From Platanthera guangdongensis (lineage: Eukaryota; Streptophyta; Magnoliopsida; Asparagales; Orchidaceae), in NCBI GenBank assembly GCA_039583875.1, contig CM077151.1, forward strand, positions 106,100,609 through 106,164,608: a DNA stretch of 64,000 nucleotides, in the 5' to 3' direction. Below are positions 12,000 through 25,159 of this stretch, one piece after another (the stretch's first letter is position 1; every line of letters begins with the position of its first letter). The notes beneath the pieces were generated by a model. The model was given only the letters and a program-made list of their open reading frames with translations. It searched no databases and was not told where the DNA came from. Made by a program: the position numbers and the translations under genes.

Positions 12000-12642
12000 T
12001 CCTAGCTTACGACAAAACAATACGACTAGTTCAGACCATTCTTAAAGACACTTGCTTATGCTGCAACTTGCTCTGAGATTTTATAATGATGCTATGTCCT
12101 ACTTAGGATGACATCCTCTCATCCTATTGACTCTTGTGCCTATGACATGAATGCATGGGTTCTTTATTCTTATTTAAAATCATGTGTGTACATGTGTCAT
12201 CATGTAAACCTTAACCTAGCACGCGTGCTTATGCGATGATATGCAATGTATGAAGTGTTATGCATTCTAAAAATATGGCCTTAAAGCATGCATGAGCGGC
12301 GTACACATGAAATGTTATGCATCCCATACTACATAACATCGCATGCAACGAGAAAAGAAAACATTCTAATGGGCACTCATGTGATGGTGGTTATGCATCC
12401 CATACTACATAACCGTCGCATGTTGCCTCCTATGGTGGATCCATATACAAACACATATTATGCATCCCATACTACATAATATGCCTCGTATACTTCTTAT
12501 CATGCTATGAGTGTAGTGACTATGCTTTGGCTAAGATGTACTGATGACACATCGGTGTGTGCATGAAATGTCAATAAACAACTAACACTAACAAGGGAAG
12601 GTTGCCCGACCAATTGCCAAGCAACCTCCCTCTGATACCAAC
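12000..12642 (-). other. Leader of gypsy A with three loop-conserved hairpins and PBS
   Basis: This untranslated leader lies between the 5' LTR and gag. Three hairpins share the 12-nt loop CATCCCATACTA (plus-strand reading): stems ATGTTATG/CATAACAT at 12312-12339, GGTTATG/CATAACC at 12389-12414 and ATATTATG/CATAATAT at 12455-12482. The stem sequences differ but pairing is kept. The primer-binding site complement, CTCTGATACCA, is at 12630-12640, two bases from the LTR. It indicates initiator tRNA-Met priming. Confidence 0.85.
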
Positions 12643-14523
12643 TGTCACAACCCTCATTTTCACCGCAAATAAAGCTTATCAGAGTAAGGGAAAATGTGCG
12701 TCATGATGCCACGTCAGCATGGGATAACTGCAGACGATCATGCAGACACCAACTAAACATGAAGAAAAGTTCTTTTAAAGTTTTTTTTAAGGAAAATCAG
12801 TTACGAGTAGAAGTTAGCCGTATCCCTCGGCTTAGTGGCTCATCTAGTCCACGGATTAAAATATATAATACGCTGCGGAAAAATACTTGATTAGATTAAC
12901 TCAAACATCCTACATGAGAATAAACATCCCCAAAGGACAACTCATGCCATGCAGAACTCTAAATCTATTATAGTAGGAGAGATAGCTTTTACGGTCGCTA
13001 AAAATAATGGGTTAGAGTTTCAAATCATGTAATATATGAAGTAATAGTAGTAGATTTTATAGTTGAAAATACCTAACATGCATTCCTAGCATAAATCCTC
13101 CCAGAGAGCAAGTAAACCACATTCACTTTAAAGAAATGAGCAGCTAGCAAGTGGCAACATCAACAACTCTGTGGGCGTCAACAATCTGACACGAACCCAC
13201 AGTAAACAGTATGTCTGAACTAGGAAAAAGAAAAAAAAACTGAACGACAACTACCTCGCTACGGCGAGGTGCAAAACCACCACTGACACTGCCTCTAAGA
13301 GAGTCCAAAACCAGCTCCACTACCTGCTACGGCTCTGAACCTAAGGCATTCCAAAAAACAGAACGCCTCAGCAAGTAGGTACAAATGGTGGCAGAAAAAT
13401 TAAGCAAAGGTAAACAAAGGTCAAAAGGGGTACCAACCCAAGACCAAAAATACTGACATAAAATACGAATTAAGCATCAGACAAAAAAGAAACACTCACG
13501 TGAATCATCACGTACAATGAAAACACGCCATAAGCTCAAGGCAATAAGATGACGAACATGAGTAAATCATAAGGAAGAAAATCCATAACCTTTATTAGCC
13601 ACTTGTGGCCACTCTACCTAAAAACACGGGCGAGATGGTCACTTAGCTGGACACACCCCTCACGAAGATTAAATCCGTTTAACTGCGGGAGAGATTCATA
13701 CACTCCACCATACAACGCAGATGCCCATAACACCGGTAGAGTTCCAAAAGGTACTAATAAAGGAAACAACCTTGCGGAGGTGGTCACGCCCACTAACTCC
13801 TGAAACCAATGAAAAACCAAAGAAAACACAACAACATCTCGGGACTTGGCACATCGGATTCTACATGACATTTCTAGACTAAAGACATGGTTGGTCAACC
13901 TTTGGAAATGATTTACAATCCTATATAGACACTAACACGTCCAACAATGATAGACGAAACAATTTAATTCACCGATAAAATATTCTAAGGACGTTTGTAC
14001 GCACCTAGTCAAGATTGGAATTACCATGACTAGATTTTATAATTTTTTGAGTGATCTACAAGAAGGACTAAACATAACCATAGTTTGGAAAAAACAACAC
14101 AAAAAGGCAAGAAAATTAAGGAACAAGGCATAATGGTTAGCATCAAACCGGACGAGAGACAACGAAGGAAAACCACCACTTGCCTTGGTTGTACCGGAAA
14201 AGGTTCTCTGAATCGCTCCGCGTCGTAGATCGGGGCAAAAGAACACGGGAGAAGTTGAGATCTAGACAAAAATGGCGGAAAAGGGATTAGGGCCGAATAA
14301 CCCTAACGAAAAAACTCAAGGAATGGGGAAGAAATTACCACGATAGCGTAGCTCTCGGCGAGAGCTTTCTGGATCTAAGTTCGGTTGAAGATTTCGAGCA
14401 CCGGAGAACCGTCGGCGGCCACCGGAAGAATCACGAAAAAGAAACTCTCTCTCTCGCTCGCTACTCTGGTTCGGGAGAAAAATAACGGAGAAGATGAAGT
14501 TTGGTTCTAAAACCTAAGTCCAA

Positions 14524-14650
<127 letters not shown>

Positions 14651-14852
14651 AAAAGTTTTGTCAAGAACGGTTTATTTCGAGCAGTTTTGCGGGAACCCAA
14701 AATAGAGGTCTAGGATGACTTCAAATCAAAAAGTCGTCAACATGAAAGTTGTAGATCTCGTCGAGACGAACAAATTTCATGGTGACCATTGTTTGATACG
14801 ATGCAGTTTTGACCCTCAAAATGGCCTCTGAGCGCATACAGAAACAACCTAC

Positions 14853-15379
14853 TCGAGTGGCAGCATACCTACTCGAGTAGCAACATACCTACTCGAGTAA
14901 CAACATACCTACTCGAGTAGTAACATAATATACTCGAGTAGAGCCTCATTACTCGAGTTAAAACATGAATTACTCGAGTAGAAGCAGCATATACTCGAGT
15001 AGCAGCTCACCACTCGAGTTATAGCGGAAACAAATAAAATTATGGGTTTAAAACTACTTCAAATCGAAACGTGGTCAACATGAAAGTTGTAGATCTCGTC
15101 GAGAAGAACAAATTTCATGTTGACCATTTTTTGATACGATGCCGTTTTGACCCTCAAAACGTTGTCTGAACGTAAAATGAAACAGCCTACTCGAGTGGCA
15201 ACATACCTACTCGAGTAACAGCATACCTACTCGAGTAACAACATACCTACTCGAGTAGTAACATACCTACTCGAGTAGTAACATAATATACTCGAGTAGA
15301 GGCTCATTGCGCGAGTTAAAACATGAATTACTCGAGTAGAAGCAGCATATACTCGAGTAGCAGCTCACCACTCGAGTCA
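14853..15379. repeat. CTACTCGAGTAG palindrome arrays, right LTR
   Basis: Two blocks (about 14853-15024 and 15186-15379) are colinear with 6046-6596. One site has drifted (GCGCGAGTT in place of ACTCGAGTT). Between the blocks lies the hairpin GTCAACATGAAA ... TTTCATGTTGAC with the inner stem TCTCG/CGAGA. Confidence 0.9.
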
Positions 15380-15991
15380 TAGCGGAAAACACGAAATTAG
15401 GGGTTTAAAACCACTTCAAATCGAAAAGTGGTCACCATGAAAGTTGTAGATCTCGTTGAGACGAACAAATTTCATGTTGACTATTGTTTGATATGACACT
15501 GTTTTGACCATCAAAATGGCGCCCGAGTAAAATCTAAAACGGGCTAATCGAGTAGAACCATAGCTTCTCGAGAAGACTCAGCACGGAAACCCAAACGAGT
15601 GCCGAATTAAACGAAACTTGCACCGAAGGCGAACACTAATGCTACAAATCTAACGGCGAAATCAAAACCAGAATCCGACGAGCCATTCCTGAGGTATTAA
15701 TCTTCGAAGTATACAGCGAACATAAATAGTCCAAAACTTCAATCGCGCGCCGAGACTCCAAAAATACTCGGATTGCGACGAAACTTAACGAGCAAGTACA
15801 AAATTACTTAAATTAAATTCCAAACTCAAAATCTTCACACTACAACAAGAATTCAGCCTACTCGATCGCACGGACGCGAAAATGTCTTATCGGCATTGCG
15901 CCGTCAACTCGACATTAAAAGTAACGCCACGACGTCATAAATCTGACGTTGCCCAAAAAAATAAAATCATCGAAAAATCGGGGGAGTTACA

Positions 15992-17154
15992 CCAACCTGA
16001 CGTTACCGACACCCATCCTCAAGACTCCGACTCACCTCGTCAATCCACTCCCCCTACTGTGAAGAATGACGATCCCTCGTGACTGGCGGGGACCTCTCGC
16101 AACCCGGGTAAATGAACTAACCTTGCCTTCTCGCTTCATATAGACCTTTATTCCCCCACCTGGTGTATTCAATACCACTGGATTAAACCTTCTTTCTGTA
16201 CGTCTTGCGGCTTCCAAGCCTTCTTTCGAGAACGCCTCTCGTCCTGATCCCGGGTTTGTTCCTGCGTAGGTACCGAGGTCGCTTCTACAGCAGAGGACTT
16301 CTTTGGGCCGCCCACCTTCTCGCCTCCCCCTCACCCAGACGAGATAGAAGACTATATGGGCGATCCCATGGATCCGATGGAGATGAAGAGAGGTACGACC
16401 GAGATGTTTCAAAAGTACACACATATCATCCGCGAGATGGAAAGGGACAAGCAGGCCATCGACAAACGCATTGATTGGCTCGAAATTGAACGCTCCCGTC
16501 TCTCCTCCGACGTCGATGCTGTGGTCGAGATAGATGAGACCGACCCCCAAGCCCTCATAAGCGAGGTCGACCAGCACCTACGTCTCGTGCGTCCTGGTCT
16601 TGAAGCCGTTCGCGCCTTTCATGTCCCCGGCCGACCCCCCATGTGCGGGATCTCGCGGTGGAGGGCGTTGGAAATGGCACAAGAACTGAAAAACTTCCAC
16701 CTCATCTCGCCTGCTTAGTTATACCTTGTAATTCTGGTGTTTTTATTAATTTGCTTTTCTTTTTAACTTGTTATTTAAACCTCACGAACATGATGTCCGC
16801 CTCGTGCGGAGTGAAACAATTATTAATAATGCTATCCTATTGATTTCTTTCATGCAAGGCTTACTCATCATAGTTATGTTAATTGATTTTTGTTTCTCTT
16901 TTTTCGTTTTTACTGGCTTGTTGGAAAAATCCTTGCGGTGTATCATGTTTCGAGGTCAGGAGAGAGAACGAACCGTCGACCCGCCTCTTCAACCTCCCCC
17001 TTCATATTTTCCCGCTCAATTTTCCCGCACAATTCACACCTTTGCTGCCCCCTCCCCCTGCCACATCTTAGATCCAGACTTCGCGCCTCTTTCTTCTCGT
17101 GGCTTACTCCCGCCACTCCTTTTATACCTCCTCACCCTCTCACCATCTCGCCTA
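15992..17154 (+). other. Fragment of another LTR element, partly coding
   Basis: From 15992 the sequence no longer matches LTR A. An open frame of 120 codons (16356-16718, MGDPMDPMEMKRG...) is rich in charged residues and predicted helix (ERDKQAIDKRIDWLEIERSRL). I do not recognise it. The remainder is pyrimidine-rich and noncoding. The CTCGCC-rich style and the following coding fragment suggest a Tat-like gypsy relic. Confidence 0.4.
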
Positions 17155-17412
17155 CCATGGGAAAGAAAAGGAATGAGGATGGTGAGGGGCACAGCCAGTG
17201 TGGCAGAAGATTCACCGACCAAGACTCCCCCCCTGGCAGGATCTCTGAGGAGGACTACAGCCGCTTCACCCGCGAATTCCTGGTGGATGGTTTTAAGTCA
17301 TGGTCCCCGAAGGTCGGCGAGTCGATCAACATGTTCTGCCCCTGCGAACTCCCTTTTATCGTCTCGCACTTCGAGTCGTAGCTGAGACTTCCCCTCTCGC
17401 CAGAGGTTAAAC
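17155..17412 (+). pseudogene. Fragment like the 'putative gypsy type transposon' domain
   Basis: The frame MGKKRNEDGEG... contains ISEEDYSRFTREF, then GESINMFCPCELPFIVSHFES, a stop and LRLPLSPEV. This spacing resembles the N-terminal half of the plant 'putative gypsy type transposon' domain, which usually has an E-[E/D]-hydrophobic opening and a GLR(F/L)PLHPF motif. The sequence stops abruptly where a piece of LTR A begins at 17413. Recognition is by pattern only. Confidence 0.45.
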
Positions 17413-17774
17413 AGGTAGTAGATTTTATAGTTGAAAAATACCTAACATGCATTCCTAGCATAAATCCTCCCAGAGAGCAAGTAAACCACATTCACTTTAA
17501 AGAAATGAGCAGCTAGCAAGTGGCAACATCAACAACTCTGTGGGCGTCAACAATCTGACACGAACCCACAGTAAACAGTATGTCTGAACTAGGAAAAAGA
17601 AAAAAAAACTGAACGACAACTACCTCGCTACGGCGAGGTGCAAAACCACCACTGACACTGCCGCTAAGAGAGTCCAAAACCAGCTCCACTACCTGCTACG
17701 GCTCTGAACCTAAGGCATTCCAAAAAACAGAACGCCTCAGCAAGTAGGTACAAATGGTGGCAGAAAAATTAAGC
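17413..17774 (+). repeat. Displaced 360-bp piece of LTR A
   Basis: This matches 13047-13407 of the gypsy A LTR in the same orientation with only a few differences (one inserted A, CCGCTAAG for CCTCTAAG). Both ends lie inside the LTR and no target duplication or LTR terminus is present, so it did not arrive as a retrotransposon insertion. It joins the Tat-like fragment to the gag-only element. Confidence 0.85.
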
Positions 17775-17789
17775 ACGTCAACATGTTCC

Positions 17790-18953
17790 GTATGTTGTAG
17801 GAGAACAAGAAGATCCATCACCATTTGCAGAGAACGTTTGTCATGAACCAACTCCAGCTAACTTCAGAGAGCCCCGGCTACCGATCTACACTGGAGAAAT
17901 TGTTCCAGTGAAGCATCTGCAAGCCTTCGAATCAGCCGTTGCTCTCAAAACCCTTTCAGATGCAACTAAGTGCAAGCTGATTATCACAACCTTTGATGGA
18001 CAAGTGAGGGACTAGTTCTATGGTCTTCGTCCTCACTCCATCACTTCCTTTACTAATCTGCAAAGGAAGTTCTTACTCAGACTCTCTACCTCAACCAAAA
18101 GAAAGGGCGGTCCAGAAGCCCTCTTTGAGATCAAGCAGCGTGGCAATGAAACTTGGTCTCAGTTCGTTGATTGATTCCAAAAAGAAATCTTGGACATTGA
18201 GATTGTTAGCCAAGAAATGTACCGAGTGTCTCTTATCCATGGTCTTCGTGAAGGGCCGCTCACGTTTGAAACCAATGTCTGAGCACCAAGAACATACCAA
18301 GAGTTGATTTCCTTAGCCAACTCATACATCCGAGGCGAAAAGAGCAACCCTGGCTTCATCTCCAGGCTTAAGAATCTCCTCCTCGCAAGCAGCCTCTGAG
18401 ATCACCCCGGAACGATTTCCCAACTCACTCGAGAAGGGAAAGAAGATTTCAACGCCATTGATATCCCTTCTCGAGCCGTGATCGTGCTCAAGATCAGCTG
18501 CTACTACTACCAGCTCCATCTTCTCAAACAGTTGCAGTTTGTTCACAACAAGGCAATGACTTGCACGAGTCCGAACTAGATGAAGTCATGATACAAGTGA
18601 GCCAAATCATGAAAGATAAGGCTAGCTACAAGAAGCCTTACCGGCCAGCTGATCAAAGATCAAAAGACTCTGAACCATACTGCGAGTTCCACAAAGAGTC
18701 AGGCCACCTGACTGAGAACTGTCGAGCACTCCACCGACTAGTGCAAAGGATGCTCCCACAGGGTAAGATGCGTGATCTACTTCCTAAAGATGATCGACCT
18801 AATCCAACAACCTCAAAGGGCAAAGAAGTGGCAGATATTCCTTGTAGCTCAAAAGGAGTGAGTCTAGTCGAAGAGCCCCCTCTCCTCGTTGTTCGCAAAG
18901 CCATTGAAACCTTCAATGCTGACGACGAGGGCGTGCTTGAAAGGCTATTCTAA
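17790..18953 (+). pseudogene. gag: Gag of gag-only element, copy 1 (broken)
   Basis: Several stops break this frame, including TAG at 18013 and TGA near 18172. Recognisable segments are a capsid-like FDGQV ... FYGLRPHSI stretch, RGNETWSQFV, and a C-terminal EFHKESGHLTENCRAL segment that looks like a degenerate zinc knuckle, followed by LVQRM. The same protein is encoded at 23493-25159. The CEFHK..GH...NCR pattern is common in Tat-type gag proteins. Confidence 0.75.
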
Positions 18954-18955
18954 GC

Positions 18956-20165
18956 CAGCAAAGGACTTCATAGTCCACCAAATTTTCTCGCAACCATTAT
19001 CGGTTACTCTTACTCTTACCCTTTCAAATATTCTCATTTCAAAACACTTCTAAGTGTTCATTCCTACTTTTCAATAAAGCATTTATCAGGGATATCATAC
19101 TAACACAGTTCCCTTCTTGTAATGCTTCTTCCTCTACTCTTTCTTTTCCCAAAAGATCACTGAGCCACTGAGATATCGCCGAGTCTTGCTATAGCCCCCT
19201 CGGGATTGGATTCCAGCGTAAGACCACAATGACCACATGTCGCGGGGAGATTTCGCATATGTGTGTAGTGGGGGCTATCCAACTCTTATGTGGAGGAATA
19301 TGGGATTTCGGATCCTAGCCGACATCTGACACAAAGTGCGTGCTAGGGAGGCCCCATGTGTTAGCTCTGCTGTGCTCTGTTAGGATCCATTACAGTTACG
19401 GTGATCTTTGCTTGACAAGCAATGACGATTAAGCGTAGCCTTGTCTCTTCGATCATCTTATAACTGTGATGGCCAAACGTTCTCTAGTGCTCTCAATCCG
19501 TGCTTTTGCGGGGTCCTCAACTCCACTGATCAATCCACAGACAAGCTATAGGCCTCTTGGCGTAACCAGTCTCATTGATTAGTGACGTAGTAACCCGAAG
19601 CATGGGATCAGTGCATCTAGCGATCCTTCTCAGGATTTCCATTGCTTTTCTCTTTTGTGCCCTCCTAGAGGACGCACGGCTAGCCCTCTCTTAGTAGGGC
19701 TATACTCGTGACGAACTTTTTCAACCAATCGATGCATAAGGCCCACGGGTGATCTCCTGTAGCAGCATCCAATTTTTCTTGGTCATCTCCGAGTATAGAC
19801 CTCCTTTCCCAAATGTCTTTTTCACAGGTGAACAGGTTAATCTGATCTACCAAAAGGATTCGCAACATTCACTTTACTTATGCTCATCTTATATGCATTG
19901 CTTGCTCAAAGCTCTATCAGATGATCACTTATAAGCTCTTCACTACTCTTATCAAATGTCAACGCTCGACTTATTGATCTGGACTTCATGTTGAAGACAT
20001 ATATAATATAGCAAGAAGATCACTGCTTTCTGGTCTGATCTTCATTCAATTATCAGCAGAGTTCTTCAGGCATTTCCTCTACTATTTGGTCATATCGACC
20101 TTAACTCATCAAAAGTTAGCATTCGCAAGTCCCGTCCAGGCACTTGCAGCTTAGCTTTTTATTTT
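18956..20165 (+). other. Noncoding region downstream of gag copy 1
   Basis: No pol or other coding frame is recognisable over about 1.2 kb. It includes a stretch around 19190-19700 with GTAGTGGGGGCTATCC and other GC-rich pieces that I cannot assign. It occupies the place where an autonomous element would carry pol. Confidence 0.5.
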
Positions 20166-21240
20166 ATGTTTGCTGTTCACTCTACTCTTGTAGAGATCAG
20201 CAGATGCCTGCAAGTCTTATCCAAGTACTTGCAGCTTAGACTTTTCATCATATATGCTGCTAACTCTACTCTTGTAGAGATCAGCAGATGCCTGCAACTC
20301 TTATCCAGGTACTTACAGCTTAGAATTTTCATCATATCTGCTGCTAACTCTACTCTTGCAGAGATCAGCAAATGCCTGCAAGTATTTTCCAGGTACTTGC
20401 AGCTTAGTCTTTTCATCATATCTGCTGCTACCTCTACTCTTGCAGAGATCAGCAGATGCCTGCAAGTCTTATCTAAGTACTTGCAGCTTAGTCTTTTCAT
20501 CATATCTGCTGCTAACTCTACTCTTGCAGAGATCAGCAGATGTCTGCAAGTCTTTTCCAGGTACTTGTAGCTTAGTCTTTTCATCATATCTAATGTTAAC
20601 TCTACTTTTGTAAAAATCAGCAGACACTTGCAAGTTTCTTCACAGGTACTTGCAACACCCATATATTTTGTTTGCTCCTAACCCTTTTCTTGCAGATATC
20701 AACATTTAACACCTGCAAGACTCATCTAGGTACTTACATCTTAGTTCGTTATAATATGTCTGTTGCTCACTCTTCTCTTTACAGTGATCAGCAGGCACTC
20801 GCAAGTTCCGCTCGGGTACTTGCAAGCTACGTTTATCCCATATTTGCTTCTAACACTCATTTTGTAGAGATCAGCAGATACTTTTAAGTTTCTTCACAGG
20901 TACTTGCAAGTACCTCTCATATACTGTCTACTTCTAACTCTTCTTTTGCAGAAACCAGCAGACACCTGCAAGTTGCCTTCAGGTATTGCGGCTTCTTCTA
21001 ACTTCTCTTTTGTACAAAACAACAAAGACTTGCAAGTTCCTTTTTAGGTACTTGCAACTCATTTTTTCTCTCTTGCATACTCCTCACACTTCTTTTTTCA
21101 GAAGATAACAGGTACTTGCAAGCCTCCATCAGGTACTTGCAAGTTATTATGCTTCTATGCTTTTCTCTCACTTTCATTTTATAGAACTCAGTAGAAGACG
21201 AATCTTCTTCGTTTTGCAAATGCAAACCCAGGTACACACA
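20166..21240 (+). repeat. 84-bp tandem repeats before the LTR
   Basis: The first five units are about 84 bp (GAGATCAGCAGATGCCTGCA opening) and well conserved; later units are longer and degenerate. Each contains a short inverted repeat (CTGCAAGT ... ACTTGCAG). Because the period is divisible by three, both strands show false ORFs. Tandem repeats between the coding region and 3' LTR are known from Tat/Ogre-type elements. Confidence 0.85.
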
Positions 21241-21431
21241 AGACGTAACTTCCATGCCTACACTAACTTTTCCTTTGCAGGAAATAGACAGGCATTGGAA
21301 ACCTTCTAAAGGAGAGACATCAAGTTCTATCTCTCCTTGCCACCTTCTTTTTCTTTAGGGTGGATCACGATTTTCGTGGGTCTCCTAGTTTTTCGAAGTT
21401 CTATTAGGAACTTAAAAAAGTACGGGGATTA

Positions 21432-23448
21432 TGTTAACCCCGAAATCGGCGATCCTTCCCAAGGCAGCCAGCTCGCTCGTCGCAGCCTGCCCCGGGTTCC
21501 TCCTGGAGGTCGCGGTGCCTTAGTGTTGGCGGACAGAATTCTCTGTCTGCTCAGGCCGCACGGCTTGGGCGGTCTCAGCGGTCTGACCGCCCAGGCCGCG
21601 TGCCTTCCCTTGGTCGGCAGGGGCCGCGAAATGCTTCTGCAATCCGCCTCTGCAGGCCGCCCCCTTTTTCAGCTTAAGCGCAAGCATGTCTCCGTAGGTT
21701 TCCCTTTGCCGGACTGGGTTGCCTGTCCGCCTATGTCAGCAACAAGCCGAGTCCCTTGCAGGAATTGGAGTTCCTTAGCCCGCTCCTGTAGGTTGCTCTC
21801 CAAGAAGGTCAGACCGCCAACACACGCGGCCTGCCTCGTCAGTTCGGCAGGTCGCTCAGCCCTTGGCCACCACCAGCATGGGAAGCCAACTCCTTCAGTA
21901 CGCCTGTAGAGCGAGGACACTCCAATTCCCCGGCTACCCGCAAAGATCGGCAGTCATATTCTAGATCCTCACGAGCTGGGCGGACTCGAAGTATAGTCAA
22001 GACTTCCAGTCCGCATTCGTCGATGAGCAGCTCCATGTCCTCAGCAGGTCCTCATCTACGGCGGACTCAGCTCGCCAGCAGAGTCAGACTCCGCGGACTC
22101 AGCGGATTCGCCATGCAGTCCACCTTTCCATGGCCTCCACCCGCTCATCTCTAGCAACAGGGTCAACCTCCCTCAACCCGCAGTCTAGGAGCGGGCTCAA
22201 TTAGTTGTGGCGGACTCAGCGGACTCGCCATGCAGCTCGCTACTCCTTTGCCTCCATCTCTCCTCAGTCAGTAGTGGCGGACTCCTTCGAGCCCGCCAGG
22301 CAGCAGAACTTCCTCAAGGCAGTCCCAGACCATATAGCCTCATGCGGACTTGGTGGAATCAGCGGGCACTCAGCACGCACCCTTAGCACTCACTCAGTTC
22401 AGCAGCGGTGGGCTCCGTGGATTCTCCTCGCAGTCCGCCAAATACCTTCCAGCTCCCGCTTCCCAACAGCGGGTAGGTAATCCCTCAGCCCGCGCATCCT
22501 TGGAGCGGTCTCCTTCAGCTCGCACATTCTTGGCGCGGGCTCGATAACTCAGCAGTGGCGAACTCTGCGGACTCTCCTCGCAGTCCTCCACTAAGTCTCC
22601 CAGGTCTCCATCAGCAGAACCAGCTCCAGAAGCAAGCCCCAGTCCGTCCGACCTGTTGCGGACTCGGCGGACTCTGTCTCCTTGTCGCTCAAGTTACCCT
22701 CTCACCGGAGGTAACGTCACCGCAAGTCGTTACCTCCTCGGGCCTATAAAGAGACCCCCATGCCTCTCCTTTGAGGGAGGACGGATCATCGCCAAGGTGC
22801 TCACGCTTGAAGGCAGCCCACAACAAGCTCAAGTGATCACCTCCTACGGACTCCATTTCTCAGTTTGCCATCCTTCTTTCTGTAACCGTGCGCGGCCTAC
22901 CGGCTTAAGTTTCTAGACTGCGCGGCCTCACCTCTTCCCTTAGTCGCGCGGCCTCCCGACCTGACTCTTCAGTCCGCGCGATCTCTTCTGGCAACACTTC
23001 CTTAGCCGCCAGCTTCCTCCTTTTACCACTTAATTTCTTTCTTATAAAGGTGTATTGCCAAGCTGTAACTCTCGCTATTAATCAAAGGAAAGCCCGTCGC
23101 AAGAGTGGCATTTAAGCTACGGCGGGCGAAGTTTATTGTTGCCACTGCTAGCGGCCTTCTCTCTTCTTCTTCTTAGCTAAGCTCAGCTCCCTCTCGGCAT
23201 CAACCTGCAAGCACAACCGTCATAGTAACCGTCTGCTCGACAGCTCCTGATCAACCTCCTCCGCTGCTCTCAGCAAACCTCTCCTCTATCCCTGTAACCC
23301 CTTCGATAGGCGCTTGCTCCACTCTCGAGCACTCAAAAGCTTCCTCTTTCCCCGCAACCTTCATCATCTTCCTCTCTTAGCTTATGAGATCGAACACCTC
23401 CCCTGTGTTAACTAGGCGGTGTCGTTTCCGCACATCAACAGTTAACAT
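21432..23448 (+). repeat. LTR-like block of gag-only element (ends approximate)
   Basis: It starts TGTTAACCCCG and probably ends at GTTAACA (23448), or at GTTAAC near 23412; the terminal inverted repeat TGTTAAC/GTTAACA supports the first. It holds a GC-rich array of GCGGACTC-type repeats (about 21500-22700) and a TATAAA box at 22745-22750. The gag start codon follows at 23493. No clean tRNA primer site is visible, so the right edge is uncertain. Confidence 0.55.
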
Positions 23449-23492
23449 GCAACCTTCAGATCCGAACAGACGGTGAACAGTGATAGTTAACC

Positions 23493-25159
23493 ATGTCAGA
23501 CCATCAGCCAGCCGAGAACCCTGCTCAATCAGGTCCTAGAGATGATCCTCTCTGGGAGGCCTTCGAGCAATCGTGCCGTGAGAATGCTCAGTAATTCCAA
23601 GTGATCAACCAAATGCTCGCTATGATCACGCAACAACTAGACTCTCAACCTGTAGCAGCCCCAGTCGCTTCAGCTGCTCCAGTCAATCTAACATCAACAT
23701 TGGAGCATCAGCAAGCTTGTCCTCCAGCTTGCCCTCCAGTCTATCTTCCTCCTTATACAGTAACCTTCCCGCAAGGGCCTGCATCCCCTTTGCGACCTCA
23801 AGATGAAGAGTTTGCTGCTCGCCAAAACTTCTTCCGGGAAGCAGCCCGGGGAAGTCCTGCTAGATTTCTCAATTTTCAAGGAAGTCATCCTTACCCTGCA
23901 GCTTCTGCCTTTGCTCCTCCTGCAACAACTTTCCCATTCTATCCTCCTGCTTCTTTTGCAGCTGCAGCTTATGCTCCTCTTCATCCTTATGCTGTAGGAG
24001 AACAAGAAGAGCCATCATAATTTGCAAAGAACGTTCGTCATGGACCAACTCCAGCTAACTTCAGAGAGCCCCGACTACCGATCTACACTGGAGAAACTCA
24101 TCCAGTGAAGCATTTGCAAGCCTTCGAATCAGCCGTTGCTCTCAAAACCTTTCAGATGCAACTAAGTGCAAGCTCCTTGTCACAACATTTGATGGACAAG
24201 TGAGGGATTGGTTCTATGGTCTTCGTCCTCACTCCATCACTTCCTTTGTTGATCTGCGAAGGAAGTTCTTGCTCAAATTCTCTACCTCAACCAAGAGAAA
24301 GGGTTGTCCAGAAGCCCTCTTTGAGATCAAGCAACGTGGCAATGAAACTTGGTCTCAGTTCGTTGATCGATTCCAAAGAGAAATCTTGGACATCGAGATT
24401 GTTAGCCAAAAAATGTACCAAGTGGCTCTTATCCATGGTATTCATGAAGGGTCGCTCACGTTTGAAGCCAATGTCCGAGCACCAAGAACTTACCAAGAGT
24501 TGATTGCCTTAGCCAACTCATACATCCGAGGCGAAAAGAGCAACCCAGGCTTTGTCTCCAGGCTTCTGTCAGAGAAAGACTCTCCTCCTCGCAAGCAACC
24601 TCCGAGATCACCCCGGAAAGATTTCCCAACTCACTCGAGAAGGGAAAGAAGATTTCAACGCCATTGATATCCCTTCCTGAGCTGTGATCGTGCTCAAGAT
24701 CAGCTGCTACTACCACCAGCTCCATCTTCTCAAATAGCTGCAGTTTTTCAACAACAAGGAAATGACTTGCACGAGTCCAAACTAGATAAAGTCATGCTAC
24801 AAGTGAGCCAAATCATGAAAGATAAGGCTAGCTACAAGAAGCCTTATCAGCCAGCTGATCAAAGATCAAAAGACTTCGAACCATACTGCGAGTTCCATAA
24901 AGAGTCAGGCCACCTAACTGAGAACTGCCGAGCACTCTGCCGACTAGTGCAAAGGATGCTCCAGTAGGGTAAGATGCGTGATCTGCTTTCTAAAGATGAT
25001 CGCCCTAATCCAACAACCTCAAATGGCAATAAAGTGGCAGATATTCCTTGCAACTTAAAAGGAGTGAGCCTAGTCGAAGAGCCCCCTCTCCTCGTTGTTC
25101 GTAAAGCCATTGAAACCTTTGATGCTGACGATGAGGGCATGCTTGGAAGGCTATTCTAA
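23493..25159 (+). pseudogene. gag: Gag of gag-only element, copy 2 (broken)
   Basis: The frame opens MSDHQPAENPAQ and is interrupted by TAA at 23593, TAA at 24018, a frameshift near 24150, a stop at 24665 and TAG at 24965. The middle (24200-24667) is the best preserved, with FYGLRPHSITSF, RGNETWSQFVDRF and RAPRTYQELIALANSYI. The C-terminus has CEFHKESGHLTENCRAL. Pol does not follow; the sequence is interrupted at 25179. Confidence 0.8.

Noticed and set aside
20166..20662. 134- and 161-residue ORFs on opposite strands
   Set aside because: Both are translations of the 84-bp tandem repeat, whose period is a multiple of three.
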